Shown here: piece after piece, positions 16,552-24,615 of the stretch | Position numbering within the stretch: position 1 is the first letter of the stretch | Layout: each line of letters begins with the position of its first letter | NCBI GenBank assembly: GCA_963829485.1 | Contig: CAWHIK010000004.1 | Location: forward strand, 496,001 to 560,000 | Source of the DNA: JBGPQJ01 sp963829485 | GTDB lineage: Bacteria > Chloroflexota > Anaerolineae > Anaerolineales > Villigracilaceae | Direction: 5' to 3' | Length of the DNA: 64,000 bases | The notes under the pieces: model-generated | Told to the model about the DNA's origin: nothing | What the model saw: only the letters and a program-made list of their open reading frames with translations | Database searches by the model: none | Program-made: the position numbers and the translations under genes

Positions 16552-17814
16552 TTAAGTGCCTTCTTCCCAGGAGTTCAGGTATTTTACCTGCTCGGCGGAT
16601 AACGTATCGATCTTCACACCCATCGCATCAAGTTTGATGCGAGCGATCTCTTTGTCGATGTCCTCGGGAACAGAATAGACTTTTTTCTCCAAAGTGCTGG
16701 AATTTTTTACCATGTACTCTGCAGAAAGTGCCTGGTTGGCAAAGGACATGTCCATCACGGATGCTGGGTGTCCTTCAGCGGATGCAAGGTTGATGAGCCG
16801 GCCTTCTCCCAGGATATTGATCTTACGCCCATCCCTGGTCTCGTATTGTTCTACGAACGGACGGACGAGCGCCGGTTTCCCTTTGGACATCTTCTCAAGA
16901 GCCGGGATGTTTATTTCAACGTTAAAGTGACCCGAGTTCGCGACCAGTGCGCCATCTTTCATCACTTCGAAGTGATGGGCGTCGATGACGTTGATGTCGC
17001 CGGTTACCGTGCAAAAGATGTCGCCGACCTTCGCAGCATCCCCCATGGGCATCACTTCGTACCCGTCCATGACCGCTTCAAGGGCTTTAAGCGGATCGAC
17101 CTCGGTGACGATGACCTGGGAACCCAGTCCACGCGCTCGGGAGGCGAGACCGCGCCCGCACCAGCCATAGCCAGCCACGACGAATTTCTTTCCTGCGAGA
17201 AGAACATTGGTCGCCCGGATGATGCCATCGATCGTGGATTGGCCTGTTCCGTAGCGGTTGTCAAAGAGATGCTTGGTCATCGCATCGTTGACGGCAATAA
17301 CAGGGAAATTGAGCATGTTATCTGCAGCCATCGCGCGCAATCGGATAACGCCTGTTGTCGTTTCTTCAGTCCCGCCAACAATGTCCTTCAATAACTCGCG
17401 GCGGTCCTTGTGAATCGTAGAGACAAGGTCAGCTCCGTCGTCCATGGTCATGTGAGGCTTGTGGTCCAATGCAGCGGTTATATGCCTGTAGTAGGTCACA
17501 TTGTCTTCGCCTTTTATGGCGTAGGTCGGGATCTCGTAGATGTTTACGAGTGCTGCAGCGACATCATCCTGTGTGGATAACGGATTCGACGCGGTTAATA
17601 CGATGTCCGCGCCACCCGCCTGCAGGGTAGTCATCAAATTGGCTGTCTCGGTGGTCACGTGCAGACAGGCAGAAACGCGCATGCCAGCCAGAGGTCGTTC
17701 CTTTTTAAAGCGCTCCTTGATCATGCGCAGTACAGGCATCTCGCGTTCAGCCCAATCAATGCGGCGTCTCCCGCCTTCTGCCAGTGTTTTATCCTTGATA
17801 TCGTGATTGCTCAT
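16552..17814 (-). CDS. ahcY: Adenosylhomocysteinase, archaeal/Thermotoga-like form
   Basis: Splits S-adenosylhomocysteine into homocysteine and adenosine, removing the product inhibitor of methyltransferases. NAD-binding Rossmann block VVAGYGWCGRGLASRARGLG; substrate blocks ASNPLSTQDD and NRYGTGQSTIDGI. At 420 residues it ends in AEQVKYLNSWEEGT, like archaeal and Thermotoga enzymes, rather than the longer tail ending in Lys-Pro-Asp-His-Tyr-Arg-Tyr. Last gene of mtnA-PfkB-ahcY; the kinase before it probably phosphorylates the released adenosine. AGGAG lies just before the ATG. Confidence 0.95.
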   Translation of the reverse strand: MSNHDIKDKTLAEGGRRRIDWAEREMPVLRMIKERFKKERPLAGMRVSACLHVTTETANLMTTLQAGGADIVLTASNPLSTQDDVAAALVNIYEIPTYAIKGEDNVTYYRHITAALDHKPHMTMDDGADLVSTIHKDRRELLKDIVGGTEETTTGVIRLRAMAADNMLNFPVIAVNDAMTKHLFDNRYGTGQSTIDGIIRATNVLLAGKKFVVAGYGWCGRGLASRARGLGSQVIVTEVDPLKALEAVMDGYEVMPMGDAAKVGDIFCTVTGDINVIDAHHFEVMKDGALVANSGHFNVEINIPALEKMSKGKPALVRPFVEQYETRDGRKINILGEGRLINLASAEGHPASVMDMSFANQALSAEYMVKNSSTLEKKVYSVPEDIDKEIARIKLDAMGVKIDTLSAEQVKYLNSWEEGT

Positions 17815-17852
17815 TCTTTCTCCTGTTAAGATTTGAACTAATTTATTCCGGT

Positions 17853-18809
17853 TTACTTCAACAATGCGTCCAGTTTACCACCATCATCATAATGTTTGCG
17901 GAAACGGTCTACGAATTCCTTGCGGGAATAGAAATGGTTCTGTGTCCCGTTTTGTTCGAGCACATATACGGCTGCAAGGGATCCCACCTGCCCGCACATC
18001 AGCCAGTCCCATCCACGGGCATAAGCCGCCAGAAAACCTCCACGGAAGGCATCGCCAACGCCGGTCGGATCAATGATACGCTCCTCAGGAACAACCGGTA
18101 TCACAACTTCCTTTCCTTCTGCATAAATCGTCGCGCCTTCCGCACCCTTGGTAACCACGATCACGTCCACATGTTGGAGCATTTCCTTCAGTCCGAGACC
18201 GGTCTTTTTGGAGATCAATCCGTATTCATAATCATTTACAAATAGAAAGTGTGCCCCTTCCATGTCCCGGGCAATTTCCTTTCCGTCGAGTCGAAGAACC
18301 TGTTGAGAGGGGTCATACAGATATGGGATCCCCAACTCCCTGCATTCCGAGGCGTGCTTCATCATAGCTGCCGGATCGGTTGGGGAAATTACAACCAGGT
18401 CCGGTCGTTTGACAACCTCCTTCAGAGACATCTTTGCAGCATCCCCCATAGCCCCCGGATAAAAAGATGCGATTTGTGCATTTGCCCGGTCGGTTGTCGC
18501 AAAAAACGATGCGGTGTATTTTCCATGAATGACCTGGGCATGTTCGGTGTTTACGCCGTTCTTCTCCAGCCAGGTTCGATAATCATCGAAATCCTCTCCA
18601 ACCGTGGCAAACAGGCGAGGATGCTCTCCCAACAAAGCCAGAGTATAGGCAATGTTTGGAGCGATACCGCCGCGCTGGCGGGTCATGCTGTCCACAAGGA
18701 AAGACAGGCTGATGGATTCGAGCCGTTCAGGGAGGATCTGCTCCTTGAATAAGCCCGGGAATGTCATCAGGTAATCGTAAGCAACGGAGCCGGAAATCAG
18801 AATATCCAT
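17853..18809 (-). CDS. PfkB-family sugar/nucleoside kinase, probably adenosine kinase-like
   Basis: ATP-dependent kinase of the ribokinase/PfkB fold. It has the N-terminal GG-containing substrate block (RGGIAPNIAYTLALLG, about 47-62) and the C-terminal signature IDPTGVGDAFRGGF (about 246-259), with the catalytic Asp before the Ala-Phe. It starts 3 bases after the mtnA stop and is followed by ahcY. This context suggests it phosphorylates adenosine released by AhcY, or another nucleoside or sugar of the salvage route, but PfkB sequences alone do not fix the substrate. Length (318) is normal. Confidence 0.85.
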   Translation of the reverse strand: MDILISGSVAYDYLMTFPGLFKEQILPERLESISLSFLVDSMTRQRGGIAPNIAYTLALLGEHPRLFATVGEDFDDYRTWLEKNGVNTEHAQVIHGKYTASFFATTDRANAQIASFYPGAMGDAAKMSLKEVVKRPDLVVISPTDPAAMMKHASECRELGIPYLYDPSQQVLRLDGKEIARDMEGAHFLFVNDYEYGLISKKTGLGLKEMLQHVDVIVVTKGAEGATIYAEGKEVVIPVVPEERIIDPTGVGDAFRGGFLAAYARGWDWLMCGQVGSLAAVYVLEQNGTQNHFYSRKEFVDRFRKHYDDGGKLDALLK

Positions 18810-18812
18810 GGA

Positions 18813-19853
18813 TTATTTAACAACTTTCTTTAAATTAATTTCGAACGGAGGATAGACAATGCCATTTTCGGTTACGATCGCGGTGAGCAGTCGATGAGGA
18901 GTCACGTCGAAGGCTGGGTTGCGAGCCTTCGCGCCTGCTGGAGCGACTTGGACACCATTGATCTGAATATTCAACACTTCCTCTGGGTTGCGTTCCTCGA
19001 TGGGTATCAAACTACCATCCGCCAGCGATAGATCAATGGTCGATGTGGGCACGACGGAATAGGCATTCACGCCATTATCCTTTGCAGCCAGTGCCAGCAT
19101 GTACGTGCCGATCTTATTTGCAACATCACCGTTGGCAGCCACCCGGTCACCGCCGAAGAAGACACTTTTTACCTGACCGGATCTCAGGAAAAAGCCTGCC
19201 ATATTGTCCGTGATGATCTCGTAAGAGATGCCATACTGCTCCAGCTCCCAGGCAGTCAATCGGGCGCCTTGAAGACGCGGTCGGGTCTCATCCACAAGGA
19301 CATGGACGCGCTTACCCTGTTCATGCGCTGTACGAATGACACCGAGGGCTGTCCCCCAATCCACCGTGGCGAGTGCACCTGTATTGCAGTGATGAATGAC
19401 CGTATCGCCGTCGTTTATCAGGACTGCGCCATTCTCTGCCATGCGCTTGTTGGTTGCGACATCGTCATCTGCGAGTTGTTGTGCCAGATTAAGAATAAAT
19501 TGCCTTAGTTCGTCAGATGTCCCGGAAAAATTTTGAATGTGAGTGAATATCCTGGTCAACGCCCATTCCAAATTTACCGCAGTGGGACGAGCATCTTTCA
19601 GGTGTTGGGCTGCTTGCTCGAGATCACGAATCAAGCCATCGGTCGTTTGAGCTCGTGATTGAAATCCGGCCAGGGCGAGCCCAAAGCCTGCCGCAGCGCC
19701 GATTGCGGGTGCGCCTCGTACGACCATCTCGCGTATCGCTGAGGCAACGTCGTGATAATCGCTAAAAGCCACAATTTCCAGCTTTTCAGGCAAGAGCCGC
19801 TGGTCAATCATTAGAAGCTTGTGAGTCTCTTTGTTCCACTCAACCGTTCGCAT
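18813..19853 (-). CDS. mtnA: S-methyl-5-thioribose-1-phosphate isomerase
   Basis: Methionine-salvage enzyme related to eIF2B subunits; converts 5-methylthioribose-1-phosphate to methylthioribulose-1-phosphate. Characteristic blocks are VRGAPAIGAAAGFGLAL, the catalytic-Cys region HHCNTGALAT (about 155-164), DETRPRLQGARLTAWEL and GGDRVAANGDVANKIGTY with its conserved Asp. Its 346 residues are the usual length. First gene of the three-gene SAM by-product operon, driven by the promoter at 19922-19950. The transcript leader carries a terminator-like hairpin (19884-19906), so expression may be metabolite-controlled. Confidence 0.95.
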   Translation of the reverse strand: MRTVEWNKETHKLLMIDQRLLPEKLEIVAFSDYHDVASAIREMVVRGAPAIGAAAGFGLALAGFQSRAQTTDGLIRDLEQAAQHLKDARPTAVNLEWALTRIFTHIQNFSGTSDELRQFILNLAQQLADDDVATNKRMAENGAVLINDGDTVIHHCNTGALATVDWGTALGVIRTAHEQGKRVHVLVDETRPRLQGARLTAWELEQYGISYEIITDNMAGFFLRSGQVKSVFFGGDRVAANGDVANKIGTYMLALAAKDNGVNAYSVVPTSTIDLSLADGSLIPIEERNPEEVLNIQINGVQVAPAGAKARNPAFDVTPHRLLTAIVTENGIVYPPFEINLKKVVK

Positions 19854-19883
19854 TAGAATTTTCCGTCTGTCCTAACAGGCAGT

Positions 19884-19906
19884 AAAAGACGCCCACTAGG
19901 GGCGTC
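19884..19906 (-). promoter_or_regulatory. Attenuator-like hairpin in the mtnA leader
   Basis: On the minus strand GACGCCC and GGGCGTC pair around loop CTAGT and are followed by TTTT, 31 bases before the mtnA ATG. Flanking CTAAC and GTTAG (19910-19914, 19872-19876) could pair outside it. The roughly 62-base leader could hold a small SAM or SAH sensor, but I cannot match it to a known riboswitch. Confidence 0.4.
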
Positions 19907-19921
19907 GGCGTTAGCGAATAA

Positions 19922-19950
19922 AGTTTAACATGGGACTGTATGTTTGTCAA
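19922..19950 (-). promoter_or_regulatory. Promoter of the mtnA-PfkB-ahcY operon
   Basis: On the minus strand TTGACA (plus 19945-19950), a 17-base spacer and TAAACT (19922-19927). Expected start near 19915, about 62 bases before mtnA. Confidence 0.7.
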
Positions 19951-19954
19951 AGCA

Positions 19955-19983
19955 TTGACAGGTCCTTGTTTACACATTATAAG
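19955..19983 (+). promoter_or_regulatory. Promoter of the lytic transglycosylase gene, near-leaderless
   Basis: TTGACA (19955-19960), a 17-base spacer and TATAAG (19978-19983). The -35 box is separated by four bases from the divergent mtnA -35 box. The expected start lies 1-2 bases before the ATG at 19992. Confidence 0.75.
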
Positions 19984-19991
19984 GTCACGAC

Positions 19992-22412
19992 ATGAAGAAA
20001 TTCCTGATACCTCTCGTACTCGCAGCATTGACAGCATGCAACCTTCAGCAGCCGGTATCTTTGCCGGGTTTGCCGACCTTTATGCCGCAAGCCACCAACA
20101 CTCCAATTTTCACTCCGACACCGGAACCGAGTCCGACTCCTCCGCCCACCCCCACTCCAATCCCGGCAGTGCGGATTCACACCGGCGACTCCATGCTTTT
20201 GAATGGAGACTTTGACCGTGCCCGAGAGGAATTTCGTATCGCCCTCGAAGGTGCGCAAGACGATGATACGAGGGCTGCAGCACTCTGGGGTTCAGGACGG
20301 GTTGAATACGAGGACGGAAATTACGCCGGCGCCCTCGATATCCTGCGGCTTCTGGTTGGTCTTTACCCTGGAGCGCACCAAACTCCCTGGGCACATTTCC
20401 TCCTTGGTGAAACCTACGACGCATTGGATCGATATAGCGAAGCAGCTGAGTCTTACCGCAATTATTTAGCTGTGCGCCCCGGAGTGATCGATTCGTATGT
20501 ACAGGAAAAACTTGGAGATTCGCTATCGTCGGCTGGGGACTCCGCCGGAGCCCTGGCTGCCTACCAATCCGCCGTACTGGCGCCCCGGTTGGACGACCCT
20601 TTTGAATTGAACAAGAAAATCGCCAGCATGTATGTTGCATTGGGATCCAGCCAACAAGCGCTGGAGGTCTACGAGCAAATCAACCAGGCAACCAGCAACG
20701 ATTTTGTGAAAGCCCAAATGGACCTTCTCATCGGGCAGACTTATCTCGCTCGGGGAGAATCCGGTCTGGCTTATGAGCGATTCCGTCATGCCGTGGAAAA
20801 TTACCCCCTATCGTTTGATTCCTATTCCGCACTCGTTGCATTGGTGGAAGCCGGTATCCCCGTCAGCGATCTGGACCGAGGCCTGGTGGACTACTACGCC
20901 GGTCAATACGGGCTGGCGCTTGGCGCTCTGGATCGCTATTTGCTGGCTCCTGAACCCGATGATGATGGGACTGTCCACCATTACCGGGCATTGACACAGC
21001 GCGCTTTGGGCTTGTACCCGGAAGCCATCGTTTCATGGGACATACTTATCAATCAATTCCCCAACAACCGGTATTGGGCAACAGCCTGGGATGAAAAGGC
21101 CTTTACTCAATGGGCTTATCTCGAAGATCACGATGCAGCTGCACAGACCTGGCTTGACTTTGTCAAGGCTGTACCGCAATCTCCATTTGCGGCAGATTAT
21201 CTTTTTTCGGCAGCGCGTACCCTCGAACGTAACAACCGGCTTGTAGACGCAGCGGGTGTTTGGGAAAAGATCGCCAACGACTATCCATCAAGCCCAAATG
21301 TCGTGGACGCGCTCCATTTTGCCGGGATCTCCCGCTACCGAGCCGGAGATCTGAATAACGCAATCATTGATTTCCAGCGGACATTACTCCTCGCCAACGA
21401 TTCGGAAGATCAAGCACGTGCAAATTTCTGGATCGGCAAAGCCCAAATAGCCAGGAATGACTTGCCGGCTGCCTCATCTGCTTTTCAGACCGCGCAAAGC
21501 CTGGATCCCACCGGGTATTACAGCGAAAGAGCCCGAGACATTTTGACCGGACGAAGACCCTTTGAAGAGCCGATCGGGTACAGCTTCGGCGTCAATCTCG
21601 ATGCGGAACGGGAGGAGGCTGATGCATGGGTACGGTCAACATTCAATCTGCCCCAAGAAACAGACCTTTCCAATCCGGGAGCACTCGCCCAGGATGATAG
21701 GTTCATTCGCGGAACAGAGTTCTGGGAACTCGGCTTGCTGGATGAATCACGTGAGGAGTTTATCGATCTTCGAGATTCCGCTTCTGGAAATGCAGCAGAC
21801 AGTTATCGACTGGGAAACTATCTGCTCAAAATTGGTCAATACCGCCAGGCGATTTATGCGATCCGCCAGGTGCTAACTCTTGCCGGATTGGAAGACCATG
21901 CGGCCAGCCTGAATGTGCCAAAATACTTCTCTCACGTCCGGTATGGACTTTATTACCCGGATATTGTTATTCCCGCAGCAAAGAACATGAATTTTGATCC
22001 ATTGTTCCTTGCCAGCGTGATCCGTCAGGAAAGTCTTTTCGAAGGATTTGTGAGATCGAGCGCCGGCGCTCGTGGTCTGATGCAGATCATGCCGACCACT
22101 GCTGAAGGTATTGTCCAGTCTTTGAACTACCCGCCTAATTACGAACCGGATGATTTATACCGACCGCTGGTCAATGTGACGTTAGGTACCGATTACCTCG
22201 ATACCAATAGGAACTCATTAGAAGGCGATTTATATGCCGCCCTCGCTGCTTACAATGCAGGACCCGGGAATGCTGCAATCTGGCAGCAGCTTGCCAATGG
22301 CGACCCAGATCTTTTCGTCGAAGTCGTCCGATTTGCCGAGACCCGCGATTATATCCGCAGTATTTATGAAATTTTCACAATCTATAAGGGATTGTACAGC
22401 CCGATACCCTGA
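19992..22412 (+). CDS. TPR-containing lytic transglycosylase lipoprotein (Slt-type)
   Basis: Cell-wall enzyme that cleaves peptidoglycan between MurNAc and GlcNAc. The signal peptide ends in lipobox LTAC, followed by a Thr/Pro-rich spacer. Residues about 60-600 are a superhelix of TPR-like repeats. The catalytic SLT domain (about 650-790) has the catalytic Glu in IRQESLF, then SSAGARGLMQIMP and AAYNAGPGN. This is the Slt70 plan, but lipid-anchored, and 806 residues is long for the family. The promoter gives an almost leaderless mRNA. It diverges from the mtnA operon and is followed by a terminator. Confidence 0.93.
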   Translation: MKKFLIPLVLAALTACNLQQPVSLPGLPTFMPQATNTPIFTPTPEPSPTPPPTPTPIPAVRIHTGDSMLLNGDFDRAREEFRIALEGAQDDDTRAAALWGSGRVEYEDGNYAGALDILRLLVGLYPGAHQTPWAHFLLGETYDALDRYSEAAESYRNYLAVRPGVIDSYVQEKLGDSLSSAGDSAGALAAYQSAVLAPRLDDPFELNKKIASMYVALGSSQQALEVYEQINQATSNDFVKAQMDLLIGQTYLARGESGLAYERFRHAVENYPLSFDSYSALVALVEAGIPVSDLDRGLVDYYAGQYGLALGALDRYLLAPEPDDDGTVHHYRALTQRALGLYPEAIVSWDILINQFPNNRYWATAWDEKAFTQWAYLEDHDAAAQTWLDFVKAVPQSPFAADYLFSAARTLERNNRLVDAAGVWEKIANDYPSSPNVVDALHFAGISRYRAGDLNNAIIDFQRTLLLANDSEDQARANFWIGKAQIARNDLPAASSAFQTAQSLDPTGYYSERARDILTGRRPFEEPIGYSFGVNLDAEREEADAWVRSTFNLPQETDLSNPGALAQDDRFIRGTEFWELGLLDESREEFIDLRDSASGNAADSYRLGNYLLKIGQYRQAIYAIRQVLTLAGLEDHAASLNVPKYFSHVRYGLYYPDIVIPAAKNMNFDPLFLASVIRQESLFEGFVRSSAGARGLMQIMPTTAEGIVQSLNYPPNYEPDDLYRPLVNVTLGTDYLDTNRNSLEGDLYAALAAYNAGPGNAAIWQQLANGDPDLFVEVVRFAETRDYIRSIYEIFTIYKGLYSPIP

Positions 22413-22422
22413 TATAACAAAA

Positions 22423-22439
22423 GACCGGCACCGCCGGTC
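22423..22439. terminator. Terminator between the transglycosylase gene and yggU
   Basis: GACCGGC/GCCGGTC with loop ACC (plus-strand loop). On the minus strand it is followed by TTTTGTT, so it mainly ends the yggS-yggT-yggU transcript. Confidence 0.7.
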
Positions 22440-22444
22440 GATTT

Positions 22445-22756
22445 CTATCCGATATAAGCTGTCAGGCGATTGTGCAGTTCATCCTTCTCCATATCGAGAA
22501 TGGATATCAGTTTATCCCGCCCGGTTACTCCCGCAACAATTTCGATATTCGAACGTGACACCCCCAAAACTTCAGCCAGATAAGTGACCAGCGCATCATT
22601 CGCATCACCTTCTCTTGAAGAGGATGCGAGCCGTACCTTGACCGTTCCATCGTCCTGGATGGCGGTTACTTCGTTACGGCTGGCACGCGGTGTCACGCGG
22701 ACGGCCATTGCGACCCCCCGCCTTCCATCATGTAAATGGAACTTGCGCTCAGCCAA
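22445..22756 (-). CDS. YggU/DUF167 family protein
   Basis: Small cytoplasmic protein of unknown biochemical role, common next to yggT. Family blocks are VAMAVRVTPRASRNEV near residues 15-30, LASSSREGDANDALVTYLAEVLGV, and IEIVAGVTGRDKLISI, the three strands and helix of the DUF167 fold. 103 residues is normal. It lies 8 bases after yggT and is the last gene of the run. Confidence 0.9.
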   Translation of the reverse strand: MAERKFHLHDGRRGVAMAVRVTPRASRNEVTAIQDDGTVKVRLASSSREGDANDALVTYLAEVLGVSRSNIEIVAGVTGRDKLISILDMEKDELHNRLTAYIG

Positions 22757-22764
22757 GTATCACC

Positions 22765-23031
22765 TCACAAGACCGCGTAGATAATATTCACAAGAATTCG
22801 TGAAATTAATTGTACCAGAAGAATTAAAACGAGAGGGCTGATATCCACCATACCCACCAAAGGTACTACACGTCGTATGGGAACGAGCAGCGGTTCAGAA
22901 ATTTTTTCCACAAATTGACGGATCTGATTCCAAGGTTTGGCGACCCACGAAAGGATGGCGTAAGCCAGCATTAACAATGTGATTAGCTGTGCAGCGAAAT
23001 TGATGATTAAAACTAAAGCGTAAGCGATCAT
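22765..23031 (-). CDS. YggT family membrane protein
   Basis: Two-helix membrane protein of 88 residues. The first segment is at about 5-25, then the family-typical loop ILSWVAKPWNQIRQFVEKISEPLLVPIRRVVP, then a second segment near 62-82. YggT proteins occur beside yggS and cell-division genes; a role in envelope or division processes is suspected, not established. It starts 3 bases after the yggS stop. Confidence 0.9.
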   Translation of the reverse strand: MIAYALVLIINFAAQLITLLMLAYAILSWVAKPWNQIRQFVEKISEPLLVPIRRVVPLVGMVDISPLVLILLVQLISRILVNIIYAVL

Positions 23032-23034
23032 TTA

Positions 23035-23769
23035 TTATCCTTTCAAGGATGTTCTTTCACCTAAAATGGCTGTCCCAACCCGGATGAGCGTTGCGCCTTC
23101 TTCGATGGCAACCTCATAATCGGCACTCATCCCCATGGATAATTCCAATAAACTGGATCCTGGTGAAGCCTTCGTCAGTTGGTCACGGATCTGGCGGATT
23201 CGCTGAAAGAATGGACGTGACTTTTCCGCCTCTTCAGCATAAGGGGGAATCGTCATCAAACCCTGCAATCTCAAATTTCCCAGCGAGTTTATCCTCTCGA
23301 CATCCTTCACCAGATCTGAAATTTGTTCATCCTTCCAGCATGGAAAACCAAATTTGGATTCCTCGCCGCTAACATTCACCTGCACCAGCACATTCTGAAC
23401 CCAATCCATTTCGTTGGCTACACGATTAATTTTTTCAGCTAATTTGGTACTGTCCACTGAATGGATCATCGTAAAGTTTCTGACGACATCACTCACCTTC
23501 CGGCTTTGGACATGACCGATCATATGCCATTCCAACCCTGGAAATGCTCCGATACTTCTGATCTTCTCCAGTCCTTCTTCTGCGTAATTCTCGCCCAGAA
23601 TTTTCGCTCCTGCTTCTATGGCGGCTTTCGCTGTTTCCAATGGATGAGACTTTGTTACGACAATGAGTTTTACCGATGAAGGCAGCCTGCCCGAACGTTG
23701 CGCAGCCTGAGCCGCCATTTCCATAACCTGTGCACAATTTTTTTGGATTTGAGAAAAATCGTACGTCAT
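23035..23769 (-). CDS. yggS: YggS/PLPBP family PLP-binding homeostasis protein
   Basis: Single-domain PLP-binding protein with an alanine-racemase-like barrel; it balances vitamin B6 and amino-acid pools without known catalysis. The PLP-lysine block is VKLIVVTKSHP (about 32-42), followed by LGENYAEEG, EWHMIGHVQSRK, and the phosphate-binding end LSMGMSADYEVAIEEGATLIRVGTAILG. 244 residues, slightly above the usual 220-235. It is in the pgeF-yggS-yggT-yggU order seen in many bacteria. Confidence 0.93.
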   Translation of the reverse strand: MTYDFSQIQKNCAQVMEMAAQAAQRSGRLPSSVKLIVVTKSHPLETAKAAIEAGAKILGENYAEEGLEKIRSIGAFPGLEWHMIGHVQSRKVSDVVRNFTMIHSVDSTKLAEKINRVANEMDWVQNVLVQVNVSGEESKFGFPCWKDEQISDLVKDVERINSLGNLRLQGLMTIPPYAEEAEKSRPFFQRIRQIRDQLTKASPGSSLLELSMGMSADYEVAIEEGATLIRVGTAILGERTSLKG

Positions 23770-23807
23770 GGATTAAATATACCGCGTTCCACAAGGTTCA
23801 TACCGAA

Positions 23808-24590
23808 TTACAACAAAGCAATCAGCGCGCCAAACCTGCCCGTCCGCCCTTTTTCAGCACGGTGAGAGTACCAATCCTCTGTATGGCAGGCTGTGCACAT
23901 CTCCGATATCTCAATATTCTTTATTCCGGCGTTTGATAACTGGATCCTGTTGGCTTCCCAAAGATCGAAATGTGTTCGCTCACCCAAGCGGATAAGCATT
24001 CGACTGGCATCCGCGTGAAAAACTTCCCTCACCCGGTTGATCACATCCGGTCCGATCTCATAATGGTCCGGACCGATGGAGGGGCCGATCCCAGCCACGA
24101 GATCCTCCGGCCGGCTGCCATAGGCAGCAGACATCGCATTGACCGCGGAGACCGCCACTTTTTTGACGGTACCCATCCATCCAGCATGAACGATACCTAT
24201 CGCAGATCTAACCGGATCATAAAGAAGAATTGGTGTACAGTCCGCAAACCGCATGTAAAGGGTCACATCGGGATTATCGGTGATAATGGCGTCCGCTCTG
24301 AATTCAGGCGGGCTGAAATTGTGGGGGGAGTTGGCAATGACCACATCCGCGCTGTGCACCTGCCAGACGTCGAACATGGAGTGAGGATCCCGGTCCGCAG
24401 CCTGGAATGAACGCAGCCGGTTCTCGATCACTCGTGGACGATCATCGCCTACGGTCCCTCCGACATTTAAGGAATTCCAAGGGGCTGGGCTTACCCCGCC
24501 CTGACGTGTGAACACCGCATGAGTGATTTTTTCCGCCGGGAGACTCTTGAAGGAAAAGAATCGCAAGCCTTGCTTTTCGAAAAATGGCAT
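23808..24590 (-). CDS. pgeF: PgeF/YfiH (multicopper polyphenol oxidase-like) family protein
   Basis: Laccase-domain protein; relatives act as purine nucleoside phosphorylase/adenosine deaminase or as an editing factor in peptidoglycan synthesis. Metal-binding His and Cys residues lie in WQVHSADV, MRFADCTPILLYDP and IGIVHAGWMGTVKKV. The C-terminal MCTACHTEDWYSHRAEKGRTGR block is also present. Length 260 is normal. It lies upstream of yggS on the same strand, the common order. Which activity dominates here cannot be told. Confidence 0.9.
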   Translation of the reverse strand: MPFFEKQGLRFFSFKSLPAEKITHAVFTRQGGVSPAPWNSLNVGGTVGDDRPRVIENRLRSFQAADRDPHSMFDVWQVHSADVVIANSPHNFSPPEFRADAIITDNPDVTLYMRFADCTPILLYDPVRSAIGIVHAGWMGTVKKVAVSAVNAMSAAYGSRPEDLVAGIGPSIGPDHYEIGPDVINRVREVFHADASRMLIRLGERTHFDLWEANRIQLSNAGIKNIEISEMCTACHTEDWYSHRAEKGRTGRFGALIALL

Positions 24591-24615
24591 TTATCTCACA
24601 AGGATGAAAAGAAAA

